This document shows, in pieces, positions 1 to 7,447 of a DNA stretch of 12,169 bases. This DNA comes from Asterionellopsis glacialis (lineage: Eukaryota > Bacillariophyta > Plagiogrammaphyceae > Rhaphoneidales > Asterionellopsidaceae). Within the stretch, counting starts at the first letter, position 1; the number at the start of each line of letters is the position of its first letter. Where the stretch lies: positions 1 to 12,169 of the forward strand of contig WKLE02003969.1 of assembly GCA_014885115.2 (NCBI GenBank), in the 5' to 3' direction. The position numbers and the translations under genes were made by a program. Under the pieces are notes generated by a model. That model was given only the letters and a program-made list of their open reading frames with translations. It was not told the origin of the DNA and made no database searches.

Positions 1-17
1 TACTGAAAATTGATATA

Positions 18-25
18 TGACGTCA
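18..25. promoter_or_regulatory. CRE-type palindrome TGACGTCA
   Basis: A perfect 8-bp TGACGTCA palindrome, the consensus site of bZIP factors. In the diatom Phaeodactylum, TGACGT/ACGTCA elements mediate CO2/cAMP-responsive transcription through a bZIP factor. Here it lies about 410 bp upstream of the RACK1 start codon. A single 8-mer can occur by chance, but a second identical copy is present at 7361-7368 upstream of the PIG-L gene. Confidence 0.3.
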
Positions 26-273
26 TAACGAGCAAGCCGTCTAATTTCCAAAAATCGTCAAGAGAGTTGTGCTGGGACTCCAGGTACCAGTTAAGTCCTA
101 CCAGGTAGAGTCTTACGGTACGATTACCAGGTACATTATTTGATAGAGGTACGGTAGGGGGGAAGTACTTTATTTACGCTCCCCATCCTTTTATCTCAAA
201 TCTCCTTGCTGTCATCCCTTTTCTGTCTGTACGTATGTCTCTAGAGCGCTTGCTTGTTTTTTTTAGTAAGGTG

Positions 274-412
274 GTAAGTCAATTTGCGGTCCGGGGGCGG
301 GGGGGGCGGGGAAACTGTGATCATTACAAGTCTCTCGTTTATTACGTACTGCTGTCTACGAGAATGCAATTTTTTTCATCCCCACCTCACTCTCTCTTTT
401 TTTTTTTTAAAG
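274..412 (+). other. Probable 139-nt intron in the RACK1 5' UTR
   Basis: A consensus GTAAGT donor at 274-279 is followed, after a spacer containing a G-rich tract, by a long CT/T tract (388-408) and the first AG after it at 411-412. This is a textbook donor, polypyrimidine tract and acceptor combination. Splicing would place the leader about 25 nt before the ATG at 438 and remove the G-run from the mRNA. An alternative donor GTAAG lies at 266. No RNA evidence is available, so this is an inference from splice signals. Confidence 0.45.
293..311 (+). other. G-run (5G-C-8G-C-4G)
   Basis: Nineteen bases containing only G apart from two single C residues, ending 126 bp before the RACK1 ATG. It is GC-box-like and could form a G-quadruplex on the plus strand or in the primary transcript. 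It lies inside the proposed 5'-UTR intron, so it would affect transcription or splicing rather than the mature leader. Confidence 0.5.
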
Positions 413-437
413 AAAGGAATCGTAGTAGTTACCCACC

Positions 438-1415
438 ATGTCGAACGAAACTTTAACTCTCCGCGGCACTTTGCAAGGTCACAGCAATTGGGTGACCTCC
501 ATCGCTACCACACCTGAAGATCCCAACTTGGTTTTGAGTTCTTCTCGTGATCATTCTGTTTTGGTCTGGCAATTGACTCACTCCGGTGAAGATGGTCAAT
601 TCGGATATGCCCGTCGCGCCCTCCGTGGACACTCTCACTTTGTCTCCGATGTTGTCATTTCCAGCGATGGACAATTCGCCTTGAGTGGGTCCTGGGATGG
701 ATCACTTCGTCTTTGGGAGATCAACTCTGGAAAAACCACACGTCGTTTCGTAGGACACACCAAGGATGTCTTGAGTGTTGCCTTTTCCGTCGACAACCGT
801 CAAATTGTTTCTGGATCACGTGATAAGACTGTCAAACTTTGGAACACCCTCGGTGAATGCAAGTACACAATTGCCTCTGGAGAATCCGAAGGTCACACCG
901 AATGGGTTTCCTGTGTCCGTTTCTCACCTTCTCAACAAGTTCCTCTCATTGTCAGTTGTGGTTGGGACCGTCTTGTCAAGGTTTGGTCCTTGACCAACTG
1001 CAAGCTCCGCAATGATTTGGTTGGACACACTGGATACTTGAACACTGTCTGTGTCAGTCCTGATGGATCTCTTTGTGCCTCTGGTGGTAAGGATGGTACT
1101 GCCATGCTTTGGGATTTGAATGAAGGCAAACGTTTGTACAGTTTGGATGCTGGTGAAATTATCAATTCCCTCTGCTTTTCTCCCAACCGTTATTGGTTGT
1201 GTGCTGCCACCGATGATTCCATCAAGATTTGGGATTTGGAATCCAAGGTTGTTGTAGATACTCTCAGACCCGACGAAGAAAACGAGGATGGAACCCCTGC
1301 CGGAAAGAACCCCAAGTGCAACTGTTTGGCCTGGTCTGCCGATGGATCCACCTTGTTTGCTGGATACTCTGATAATTTGATCCGTGTATACACTGTCACT
1401 GCTACTTCTCTCTAG
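438..1415 (+). CDS. RACK1: RACK1 (Gbeta-like WD40 scaffold of the 40S ribosome)
   Basis: The 325-aa product has the usual RACK1 length (about 315-330 aa) and seven WD40 blades. WD-type endings are visible near residues 41-45 (VLVWQ), 88-93 (SLRLWE), 131-135 (TVKLW), 179-183 (LVKVW), 221-226 (TAMLWD) and 261-266 (SIKIWD), with a last blade ending near 313-318. GH dipeptides at 14, 64, 106, 152 and 196 open successive blades. The insertion at 278-292, rich in acidic residues, sits between blades 6 and 7 as in other RACK1 proteins. The family binds the 40S subunit near the mRNA exit channel and acts as a signalling and translation-control scaffold in the cytosol. The ATG has a strong context (ACCCACC before it) and a clean ORF. 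Codon use is strongly biased, as expected for a highly expressed ribosomal component. Blade 1 reads S-R-D-H where animals and yeast have S-R-D-K, a ribosome-contacting position. Confidence 0.97.
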   Translation: MSNETLTLRGTLQGHSNWVTSIATTPEDPNLVLSSSRDHSVLVWQLTHSGEDGQFGYARRALRGHSHFVSDVVISSDGQFALSGSWDGSLRLWEINSGKTTRRFVGHTKDVLSVAFSVDNRQIVSGSRDKTVKLWNTLGECKYTIASGESEGHTEWVSCVRFSPSQQVPLIVSCGWDRLVKVWSLTNCKLRNDLVGHTGYLNTVCVSPDGSLCASGGKDGTAMLWDLNEGKRLYSLDAGEIINSLCFSPNRYWLCAATDDSIKIWDLESKVVVDTLRPDEENEDGTPAGKNPKCNCLAWSADGSTLFAGYSDNLIRVYTVTATSL

Positions 1416-2042
1416 AGAACCAGCGCAAGCCAAGAAAAAAATTAAGGAAAGTTTAGTATAAATAAGTTTTAAATTAGTTTTAATTTTCTTTGCGAAACTG
1501 ATTGTGGCATTTGTTGTTGTTACAGTTGGTATTCTATACCTTCTATTTGGTTTTCTTTCTTTTTTACGAGTGATGAAGTTTTAGCGAACGATATGCAGCT
1601 TACACCCCCATGATATTTTCCAAACTACTTTATGATTTTCACCAAGAAAAATACATACAGCCAGACAAGATAACCATGAATTTGAATTTGTTTCCTTTTC
1701 GACAAAGAATCCCTTCCCTTCTTCTGGAGAAAAGAAATTCTACTCTAATGAGGTAGGAAACCATGTAATTTTTTATTCTGTATTCATTGTATACATGCTA
1801 TTCTTTTTTCATTGACAAACTTCAGAAAGCAGCACAATGGAAGTGAAGTTTCAATAATTATACAATACATGGATAATAAAAAATCTTCCTCGAAAACTTA
1901 TCTTCGTAGGTTGTTCTTTCCCGGAGGTTTTGCGTATGAAAGATGTAAATAGGTGGGAGCGCGAAGAAGTACGATTACAACATAGTCCATCCGTCCATCT
2001 GTCAAAGGAGTTCCTACCCTACATACGTACTGACCGGTATGT

Positions 2043-2119
2043 ACCTGCATGCGCTCCGTACGGTACTGCTAGGACTAGACGCTGACTAGAGACTAGTCCT
2101 AGAGTCCGACAGTGCAGGT
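2043..2119. repeat. CTAG-rich fold-back
   Basis: Perfect 10-bp inverted arms CTAGGACTAG (2069-2078) and CTAGTCCTAG (2093-2102) are separated by 14 nt. They lie inside outer arms ACCTGCA (2043-2049) and TGCAGGT (2113-2119). CTAG occurs seven times between 2069 and about 2176. It could form a cruciform or a stem-loop. I recognise no family, and no target duplication is evident. Confidence 0.6.
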
Positions 2120-2342
2120 AAAGTACCTGGGCCACCTTGACTCTACACCGCAGGACTCTAGAGAGGTTTGTCTAGCTTTCCGATCCGGGATGAGGCAAAT
2201 TTTTGAAATTCTTTTGTCAGAATTAATAAGAATTTTGTAAATAGGACCGACCACTAGAGTATAAATTCTACCAAAGATTCATGTAGGTAGGACCACATAG
2301 TTCCGAGAACAAAAATGAAAGAAATCGAAAAAGTCAAATAAT

Positions 2343-2447
2343 GTACCAACATGGGTGTACCCAGGTACTAGTGGTACCTGGTACCTGGTACAGTACCAGG
2401 TACGAGCTCGTAAGGTATACGGTACATCTTCATGACCTACCAGGTAC
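2343..2447. repeat. GTAC cluster with 23-bp near-perfect palindrome
   Basis: Ten GTAC tetramers occur in 105 bp, where about 0.4 would be expected by chance. The core is GTACCTGGTAC (2381-2391), one spacer base, then its exact reverse complement GTACCAGGTAC (2393-2403). The same ACCAGGTAC motif recurs at about 2439-2447 and in the region upstream of RACK1. It ends about 230 bp before the amine oxidase ATG. The function is unknown; it could be a multi-site operator or a miniature fold-back repeat. Confidence 0.65.
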
Positions 2448-2677
2448 CTTAGGACTAGATATTCTGCTCTAGGTCCTCTACTAGGACCTAAAGAATCCCG
2501 ACGACTGCATGGGATGAACAGGGAAAAAGAAGTTATTATTTTTTTTGAGAATCAGAGATCACAACACAATTTTTTGTAGCACTACATCTTTTAGTTAAGG
2601 TACTTTGTGTATTGCATTCATAAATTCGTGTCCAACTTGAAACAACAAAATAAGAAAATTATTAGAGTAGAGAAAGT

Positions 2678-4414
2678 ATGTCTTCCATGCAAGACGAAGA
2701 AGAAGAATGTTCCGAAGTTTTTGTTGGTGGAGGTTGGGCTGGAGTGTACAGTTTGTATCGACGAATTATGGATGATAGTGGTAATGATGATGGCACAGTA
2801 AAAAGCAGCAAGGAACAGAGTATTGGTGGTACAAAAACATACTGTCTATTTGAACAATCTTGGAGAATTGGCGGTAGGACATACTCGGTAAATATCAACC
2901 AGACCGAATTCATCCTAGACATTGGTTCTTATCGTTTTTCGCCAGATATGCATCTCCCCGGTGATTTGATTATGAAACACTTACAACTTACAACTGAATG
3001 TTACGAAGCTACGTGTCCAAGTGCCAAGGAAGACTTTTCAGATAAATTCCAATTTAATTATACCGCTCCATTACGTCGCATTGTTGATCCCAACACAGGA
3101 TTGCCTGGAGGTTATGCTACAGCAATTTGGAAAATGCTTGAAATCTCCCAAAATTATGGTGCTAAAGTGTATACTCAAACTAGCCTTTCTGAAGTTTCAA
3201 TCAATGAGGGTGAGGATGGGATTGATGTAATATCCTTAAAATTTTACGACTCTGTCAATAATATGACCCTACATGTCGAGTCTCCTGATCTTGTGATGTT
3301 GAACCTTCCTCGAAATAAATTGTTCGAGGTCAAGGGTATTGAAGATTCCTTGGAAAAGTCTGTGGTTGATACTCTCAAATGCACCACTTTTGATAGACCA
3401 GCAGATCTTTTCCGTTCTGCTAGCAAATTGCCCAATAAGCCACAAACACTGGCACTGTCCAAAGCCTATCTTTACTATGAAGATGCATGGTGGCATACAG
3501 TACTAAATAAAACGTTTGGAATTTATCCTCCTAACACAGAATTTGGTGGGACGCTTACTAAGGAAGGTATGCGCTTCAATATTCGATGGCACGATGGCCC
3601 TGTGAGTTGTTCAACGAAAACGAATCACTCTACGTCATGTCACGGTTTATTGGAAAGCTACTATTCTCTGGCTGATGAAACATTTTATTCTTCCATTTCA
3701 CCCAATGCCAATGAACCACTCGGGTCTGTTTGGAATACCGATGGACCTAAAGCCATTGAAACTCTTGCACAAGTACATGCTGGTATGTTGGATCTACTCA
3801 CACCTTTATTGGAAGAGAAAGGTATTAATCCAAATGCATTACAACCACCATCAGGCTTAGTGGTGGGTATCTGGCGGCTCCCAACGAAAGAAAATCCACT
3901 TGGTGAAGGGTACACGTGTCCAACGAAAGTTTACTACGAGCCTTCTATGTCAGGGTCACCTGCAAATGCGTGCGGTGTACCTGGCCTCACTGAAGATTCT
4001 TACCGAGATACAGCACTCCAACCATGGGGGAATACGGTACCCATGTTTCTTGTCAACAATGACTATGTATGTTTAAACGTACGATATATTTATGGCGATT
4101 GGGCAGAAGACTCATTACTCCAGGCAGAACGTGCCATGCATTTGATGGGTATGAAACGACCACAGTGGCTTAATAGTTCGTATTATAGTGAAGAAGTTGC
4201 CTCAAAGGTTACGGCTTTCGATGGTGGCAGTATGACTTCTACTACTTCTATACTGTTTCGGGAAGGAGAAAGGACCAAAAGAAATGGCAACACAAGCAAT
4301 AGCTCTGCTCTACAAGGAAAGTTTTTTCTTGGAATGGTTCTTTTGTTTTTATTTTTGCTCTTCAAGGCAATGCAAGGTGCGCAACGGAAGAAGACGTACA
4401 CTGTTCTACCATAA
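2678..4414 (+). CDS. FAD-dependent amine oxidase-like membrane protein
   Basis: A 578-aa flavoprotein of the amine oxidase (Amino_oxidase, PF01593) type. The N-terminal Rossmann dinucleotide motif is visible: VFVGGGWAG at 14-22, then the beta2 acidic end and FAD-binding motif LFEQSWRIGGR at 57-67. DIGSYRFSP (81-89) matches the conserved segment after it. Near the C-terminus the segment NNDYVCLNVRYIYGDWAEDS (460-479) followed by QAERAM is the typical second FAD-contact region. A hydrophobic helix at about 549-563, followed by a basic tail, predicts one C-terminal transmembrane anchor. Eight N-glycosylation sequons (N74, 127, 195, 277, 316, 499, 538, 541) suggest the catalytic part is luminal or extracellular. 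However, no signal peptide is present and the first residues are acidic. Residues 31-54 are a low-complexity insert between the glycine loop and strand beta2. An in-frame TAG at 2663 makes this the first possible ATG unless an upstream exon exists. Substrate unknown. It is convergent with the next gene, 201 bp apart. Confidence 0.8.
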   Translation: MSSMQDEEEECSEVFVGGGWAGVYSLYRRIMDDSGNDDGTVKSSKEQSIGGTKTYCLFEQSWRIGGRTYSVNINQTEFILDIGSYRFSPDMHLPGDLIMKHLQLTTECYEATCPSAKEDFSDKFQFNYTAPLRRIVDPNTGLPGGYATAIWKMLEISQNYGAKVYTQTSLSEVSINEGEDGIDVISLKFYDSVNNMTLHVESPDLVMLNLPRNKLFEVKGIEDSLEKSVVDTLKCTTFDRPADLFRSASKLPNKPQTLALSKAYLYYEDAWWHTVLNKTFGIYPPNTEFGGTLTKEGMRFNIRWHDGPVSCSTKTNHSTSCHGLLESYYSLADETFYSSISPNANEPLGSVWNTDGPKAIETLAQVHAGMLDLLTPLLEEKGINPNALQPPSGLVVGIWRLPTKENPLGEGYTCPTKVYYEPSMSGSPANACGVPGLTEDSYRDTALQPWGNTVPMFLVNNDYVCLNVRYIYGDWAEDSLLQAERAMHLMGMKRPQWLNSSYYSEEVASKVTAFDGGSMTSTTSILFREGERTKRNGNTSNSSALQGKFFLGMVLLFLFLLFKAMQGAQRKKTYTVLP

Positions 4415-4615
4415 GTTTACTAATATCGTAAAATATTTTTTTACTTTATATATAATGCAATGCATGACAATAGATCATTACTTGGCAAAAGAGATACGCT
4501 TGCCAAAGATCATATCTAGTTCTACGAATAGCTGTTAAATGTTCATGGTAAAGAACAGCGGTGACTGTTTTTTTCCAAAAAGAGTGTTCAATTCGTACTC
4601 TTTTCATGAAACCCT

Positions 4616-5395
4616 CTAAGCATCCTCGTCATTGTCCTTCTTCTCGTTACCATTGTATCCCATAGTAGGTAAACCTTTGCCTGTTAGGATACATGTTGCT
4701 ACGTGAATCAAGAAACCTGGTGGTCCAATACCATTGCAAAATAAAAGTGCTACTCGTGTATCAATGTTACGTTCCATACCGTCTAACCATATCATACGTC
4801 CAACAAATAAATCCCATACCAATACATGTGGCCATTCTTCAGCCACAAAGTTAGGGAATTGAAACATTTTAGTCATACCCTCTAATTGAGATAAGGATGG
4901 ATCAAATACTTCGCCAAATATCGCAATTTGAGATAAGGCACCTTCTTGTCCAGCAGCGACAATCACAATTGTCAAATGTACTAAAGATAAAAGTACTAGT
5001 GGTACAATAGAACCCATGAGGTTTTTCGTCAAATTTGAGTTGGGTGCTACAATCATGGGTAACCAAAGAAATTGGGGTAGAAAGGTATCCAACGAAACAC
5101 CCGTTTCAATGATTTCTTGAGGTGATAATGATAATAATGATGATTGAGTGTTTGATGTCGTTGTTATTCCTGTTCTTTTATTATTCTTTACAGGAACGTG
5201 CACTCGAAAAGAAGTAAGATGAGAAGAAAAGGTAGAAGTGCGTTTCAAATCGGATGGACTAGCAGATTTTGAATGATGATGATGATATTTCAGTGGTGCT
5301 ACTGGCATAAAGGCAGAAGCAACATCATTATGACAAAATACCATTGACATTACAATGCCAATTCTTATTACCGAAAAAATCTTGTTGTGTATCAT
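4616..5395 (-). CDS. ABA4: Plastid-targeted ABA4-like protein (DUF4281)
   Basis: This 259-aa protein matches the ABA4/DUF4281 family. In plants ABA4 is required for neoxanthin synthesis in the plastid. Matching segments are LPMIVAPNSNLTK (112-124), LEGMTKMFQF (171-180), VWDLFVGRMIWLDGMER (193-209) and the final membrane helix (216-239). Four hydrophobic segments lie near 105-117, 130-146, 189-203 and 216-239. The N-terminus is a hydrophobic signal peptide ending in ASA|F (residues 26-29), followed by about 60 residues rich in Ser, Thr, His, Lys and Arg. This is the bipartite signal for import into a secondary red plastid. The open frame extends five codons further upstream, to a TTG at 5410, which is not a credible eukaryotic start. 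The ATG at 5395 has A at -3 and gives a normal signal peptide. The exact reaction in this alga is not known; a role in allenic xanthophyll synthesis is inferred from the family. Confidence 0.85.
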   Translation of the reverse strand: MIHNKIFSVIRIGIVMSMVFCHNDVASAFMPVAPLKYHHHHSKSASPSDLKRTSTFSSHLTSFRVHVPVKNNKRTGITTTSNTQSSLLSLSPQEIIETGVSLDTFLPQFLWLPMIVAPNSNLTKNLMGSIVPLVLLSLVHLTIVIVAAGQEGALSQIAIFGEVFDPSLSQLEGMTKMFQFPNFVAEEWPHVLVWDLFVGRMIWLDGMERNIDTRVALLFCNGIGPPGFLIHVATCILTGKGLPTMGYNGNEKKDNDEDA

Positions 5396-5983
5396 TGTGC
5401 TTTCGATCAATATCTACAAGAGTAGGTAACGCTCGTTGTCAGATGCGGTTAAAATAATTTATGACTGTTAGATTGATTTCCTAAAATAACAAACTTGTGT
5501 GTCTGCAATGATCTCAAGTACAAATTATTCTTCCACCTTTTTAACTAAATATTTGTTTGTGTATTTCCTGTATCCGTCGATTTCAGAGATACTGATGCTT
5601 CTCCCGTGTGTTGTTGTTGTCCTTCGTGTTTTCCTTCATTTTTGAATTTCACTCTTTTGCCATCAATGAGTCAGATTCCGGGTTAGCTTGTACAATATTG
5701 ATTACTTCATAGGCTCTTATTCAGGATTCGGGATAAAGGTAAAGAAGTTCATCTTCGCCTTTTTTCCTAAAATCCCTATCCCTATTATATCTATTGTCGA
5801 CAAGTCGACAGGTTCTGACTAGCTAGACTATTCTCTAGAGTAGAGACTAACTTACTTCCCCCCCGATGTATATCATATCTTTTTGTTACAATATGGGGAC
5901 CGTACAGTATACATATCCTTCTCCATTGATTCCTTAACGATAACCTCTACTAGAGAGAATGAAGATTCCTATTTTATTCCTGT
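5396..5983. other. Spacer between PIG-L 3' end and ABA4-like 5' end
   Basis: No gene is seen on either strand. As both neighbours are on the minus strand, this holds the promoter and leader of the ABA4-like gene and the 3' UTR of PIG-L. Notable elements are a TGTCGAC inverted repeat (5795-5810) and, next to it, a short CTAG-rich patch (about 5817-5850, again near 5949) that resembles the CTAG cluster near 2070-2180. Confidence 0.55.
5795..5810. promoter_or_regulatory. Operator-like inverted repeat TGTCGAC-aa-GTCGACA
   Basis: Two perfect 7-bp arms separated by AA, about 400 bp upstream of the ABA4-like ATG. The symmetry would suit a dimeric DNA-binding protein. No factor is known to me for this site, and chance cannot be excluded. 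Confidence 0.25.
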
Positions 5984-7108
5984 TTATATTATTTTTTTAT
6001 TCTCGTTTTCATTTTCATTAATATTCGTGTTGTGAGGACGCCAATCATCATTCTCATTTGGAATACAACTAATTCTTCTCCAGGAGTTGAAATATGTATA
6101 CCGGCTAAACAAAACACTCAATCGTCGATACCATACAAATTGACTTTGATGTGCCGCCATTGCATTCCATACCTTCCATGGTTGAAATATACGAAATGTT
6201 CTTGTGACACCGACACAATTATCAACATCATTGTTGTTATTCTTGATGCCGTTGTCAATATCCTTCTTTTTATTTTTAATTGTTGTTGTACTTGTGGAGA
6301 GAAATGGTAATGGTGTTTTTGTTTTCTCTTTTGTTTCTTTCCTGAACATTATTGTTCTTGTCAAAAAATATTGGATCATTCCTTGCCACATTATGAGTAC
6401 CAAATCTAGGAACGGAAAATATTTCCATATTGGATTTCGTATAGTATCTAATTGCCACCCTTCGAATTGCATATTATTTTTGGATTTCAATAAGGTATGG
6501 TTCTTCTCCTTGCTGCTGTTGCTGTTGTATTTGGATAACAAATATTTTACACCTAAAAATGTATCGCGATGATTGACATGTCCTGAAACACCTCCATAAT
6601 CAAAGGTTAATAAAACAATTCTTGTTTTGGTTTGTAACAAAGAAGAAGAAGAATCGTCGCCGTTCTTGTTGGTGTCGTTATTGTTAATAAGGTCTACTAG
6701 CTGTGTTTCAATACATGTGGCTACTTGTTCGCATGGCCATGGTTCCCTTGGATGATCCTGTAAGATATCTAAAACATGGACTCGTTCGTGCTCTTGCGGA
6801 AACCCTAATAGATTGCATGCCGAATGCAACTCTTGTGCACGTATCTTTCCCAATCCGTCATAATTACCATGACTTAAACATATTAAATGTACATTAGTAT
6901 TATGGTTGCGGTTGTTGTTGAACATTATCCAATCAAGTGTCGGTACAAAAAACATGGCTTCATCATCAGGATGAGCTGTAATCAATACATATATCGTTTT
7001 TTCATGATCATCATTATTATGAGTGGGGAATGACATTAGTTTTTCATTGGCATTCGTATTGCTCGTTATAGCATCCTGCATGGAGTGTGTTGGGTGTTTC
7101 GTCGTCAT
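5984..7108 (-). CDS. PIGL: PIG-L: N-acetylglucosaminyl-phosphatidylinositol de-N-acetylase
   Basis: A 374-aa member of the PIG-L/LmbE zinc deacetylase family. It would catalyse the second step of GPI-anchor synthesis, removing acetate from GlcNAc-PI at the cytosolic face of the ER. The zinc and catalytic motif AHPDDE is at 45-50, with the following AMFFVPTL typical of the eukaryotic enzyme. LSHGNYDGLGKIRAQEL (78-94) matches the next conserved block. TFDYGGVSGHVNHRD (168-182) carries the second histidine motif as HVNH instead of the usual HPNH. The segment MAAHQSQFVWYRRLSVLFSR (317-336) followed by YTYFNSW matches the C-terminal PIG-L signature, so the protein is complete. There is no N-terminal membrane anchor as in the human enzyme; the only hydrophobic stretch is about 231-249. 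Asn/Lys-rich low-complexity inserts occur at 64-72, 141-160, 195-212 and 274-298. The start is a genuine ATG in frame with the motifs. Confidence 0.92.
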   Translation of the reverse strand: MTTKHPTHSMQDAITSNTNANEKLMSFPTHNNDDHEKTIYVLITAHPDDEAMFFVPTLDWIMFNNNRNHNTNVHLICLSHGNYDGLGKIRAQELHSACNLLGFPQEHERVHVLDILQDHPREPWPCEQVATCIETQLVDLINNNDTNKNGDDSSSSLLQTKTRIVLLTFDYGGVSGHVNHRDTFLGVKYLLSKYNSNSSKEKNHTLLKSKNNMQFEGWQLDTIRNPIWKYFPFLDLVLIMWQGMIQYFLTRTIMFRKETKEKTKTPLPFLSTSTTTIKNKKKDIDNGIKNNNNDVDNCVGVTRTFRIFQPWKVWNAMAAHQSQFVWYRRLSVLFSRYTYFNSWRRISCIPNENDDWRPHNTNINENENENKKII

Positions 7109-7171
7109 TTCTTGTCAAGGTCACAACATGGATCAATCTCAGAATCGCTCTCTCTCAAGCCAAAATTTAGA

Positions 7172-7447
7172 CTACCTACGCAGACGTTGTCGAGCTTTGA
7201 GCTTTGTTTTGTGGGGGAACCATGCCCTAATTATATAAAGAAGTACAGACTCCAAAACTGACGGACAGACCAAAACTCAAAGTTTTGTACCCTTAGGCTA
7301 CCTGCAGAGACGTTGTCGAGCTTTGAGCTTTACATTTTTAGGAAATCATAACCTATTTGATGACGTCATAGCTCAAAATAGCTCAAAGCTCGAAATTTTT
7401 CCAAATTATTTGTCCCTGCAGACGTGGACCCTTCGAGCTTTGAGCTT
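7172..7447. repeat. Diverged tandem repeat with GAGCTTTGAGCTTT core, about 3 copies
   Basis: The segments 7172-7205 and 7298-7331 are identical at about 30 of 34 positions (CTACCT, four variable bases, then AGACGTTGTCGAGCTTTGAG and CTTT). A third, more diverged copy is at 7414-7447 (CCTGCAGACGTGG... then CGAGCTTTGAGCTTT). Periods are 126 and about 116 bp, and the sequence between cores is also recognisably related. An inverted copy of the core (AGCTCAAAGCTCG, 7380-7392) could pair with the second copy (CGAGCTTTGAGCT at 7317-7329) to form a long hairpin. The array begins about 64 bp upstream of the PIG-L ATG, so it overlaps the likely promoter. Confidence 0.7.
7361..7368. promoter_or_regulatory. 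Second CRE-type palindrome TGACGTCA
   Basis: A perfect TGACGTCA copy within the tandem-repeat region, about 255 bp upstream of the PIG-L ATG. It lies in the predicted loop between the inverted GAGCTTT cores. A bZIP binding role is inferred from the consensus only. Confidence 0.3.

Larger units (their letters stand above)
1..437. other. Upstream region and 5' leader of RACK1
   Basis: No protein-coding gene is supported here; short ORFs in this stretch are leader sequence. From the left it holds a TGACGTCA palindrome (18-25), a GTAC-rich stretch with repeated TACCAGGTA-like motifs (about 80-190), a pyrimidine-rich stretch (about 178-230) that could contain the transcription start, a G-run, and a T-rich tract just before the start codon. 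No clear TATA box is visible. The assignment as promoter plus leader rests on position only. Confidence 0.6.
1416..2677. other. 1.26-kb spacer with 3' UTR and palindrome clusters
   Basis: I see no gene on either strand. The first 450 bases are AT-rich, with several T and A runs, and fit the RACK1 3' UTR and downstream flank. From about 2030 the sequence becomes crowded with the self-complementary tetramers GTAC and CTAG and contains two strong fold-backs (annotated separately). The last 160 bases before 2678 are A/T-rich and would be the leader of the amine oxidase gene. No TATA box or tRNA-like B box was found. Confidence 0.6.

Noticed and set aside
235..517. Two short plus-strand ORFs before and overlapping the RACK1 start
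   Set aside because: They run through the G-run and the poly-T tract, have no domain, and overlap the strongly supported RACK1 frame. They are leader or intron sequence.
924..1433. 169-aa minus-strand ORF antisense to RACK1
   Set aside because: It is the mirror of a highly biased coding frame and shows no recognisable domain; the WD40 frame explains the region fully.
1416..2677. tRNA or small structured RNA gene in the long spacer
   Set aside because: No GGTTCGA-type B box or cloverleaf was found; the visible stems are explained by the GTAC and CTAG palindromes.
6204..6572. 122-aa plus-strand ORF rich in Leu and Phe opposite PIG-L
   Set aside because: It is the complement of the Asn/Lys-rich inserts of PIG-L, which forces a Leu/Phe/Val-rich antisense frame.
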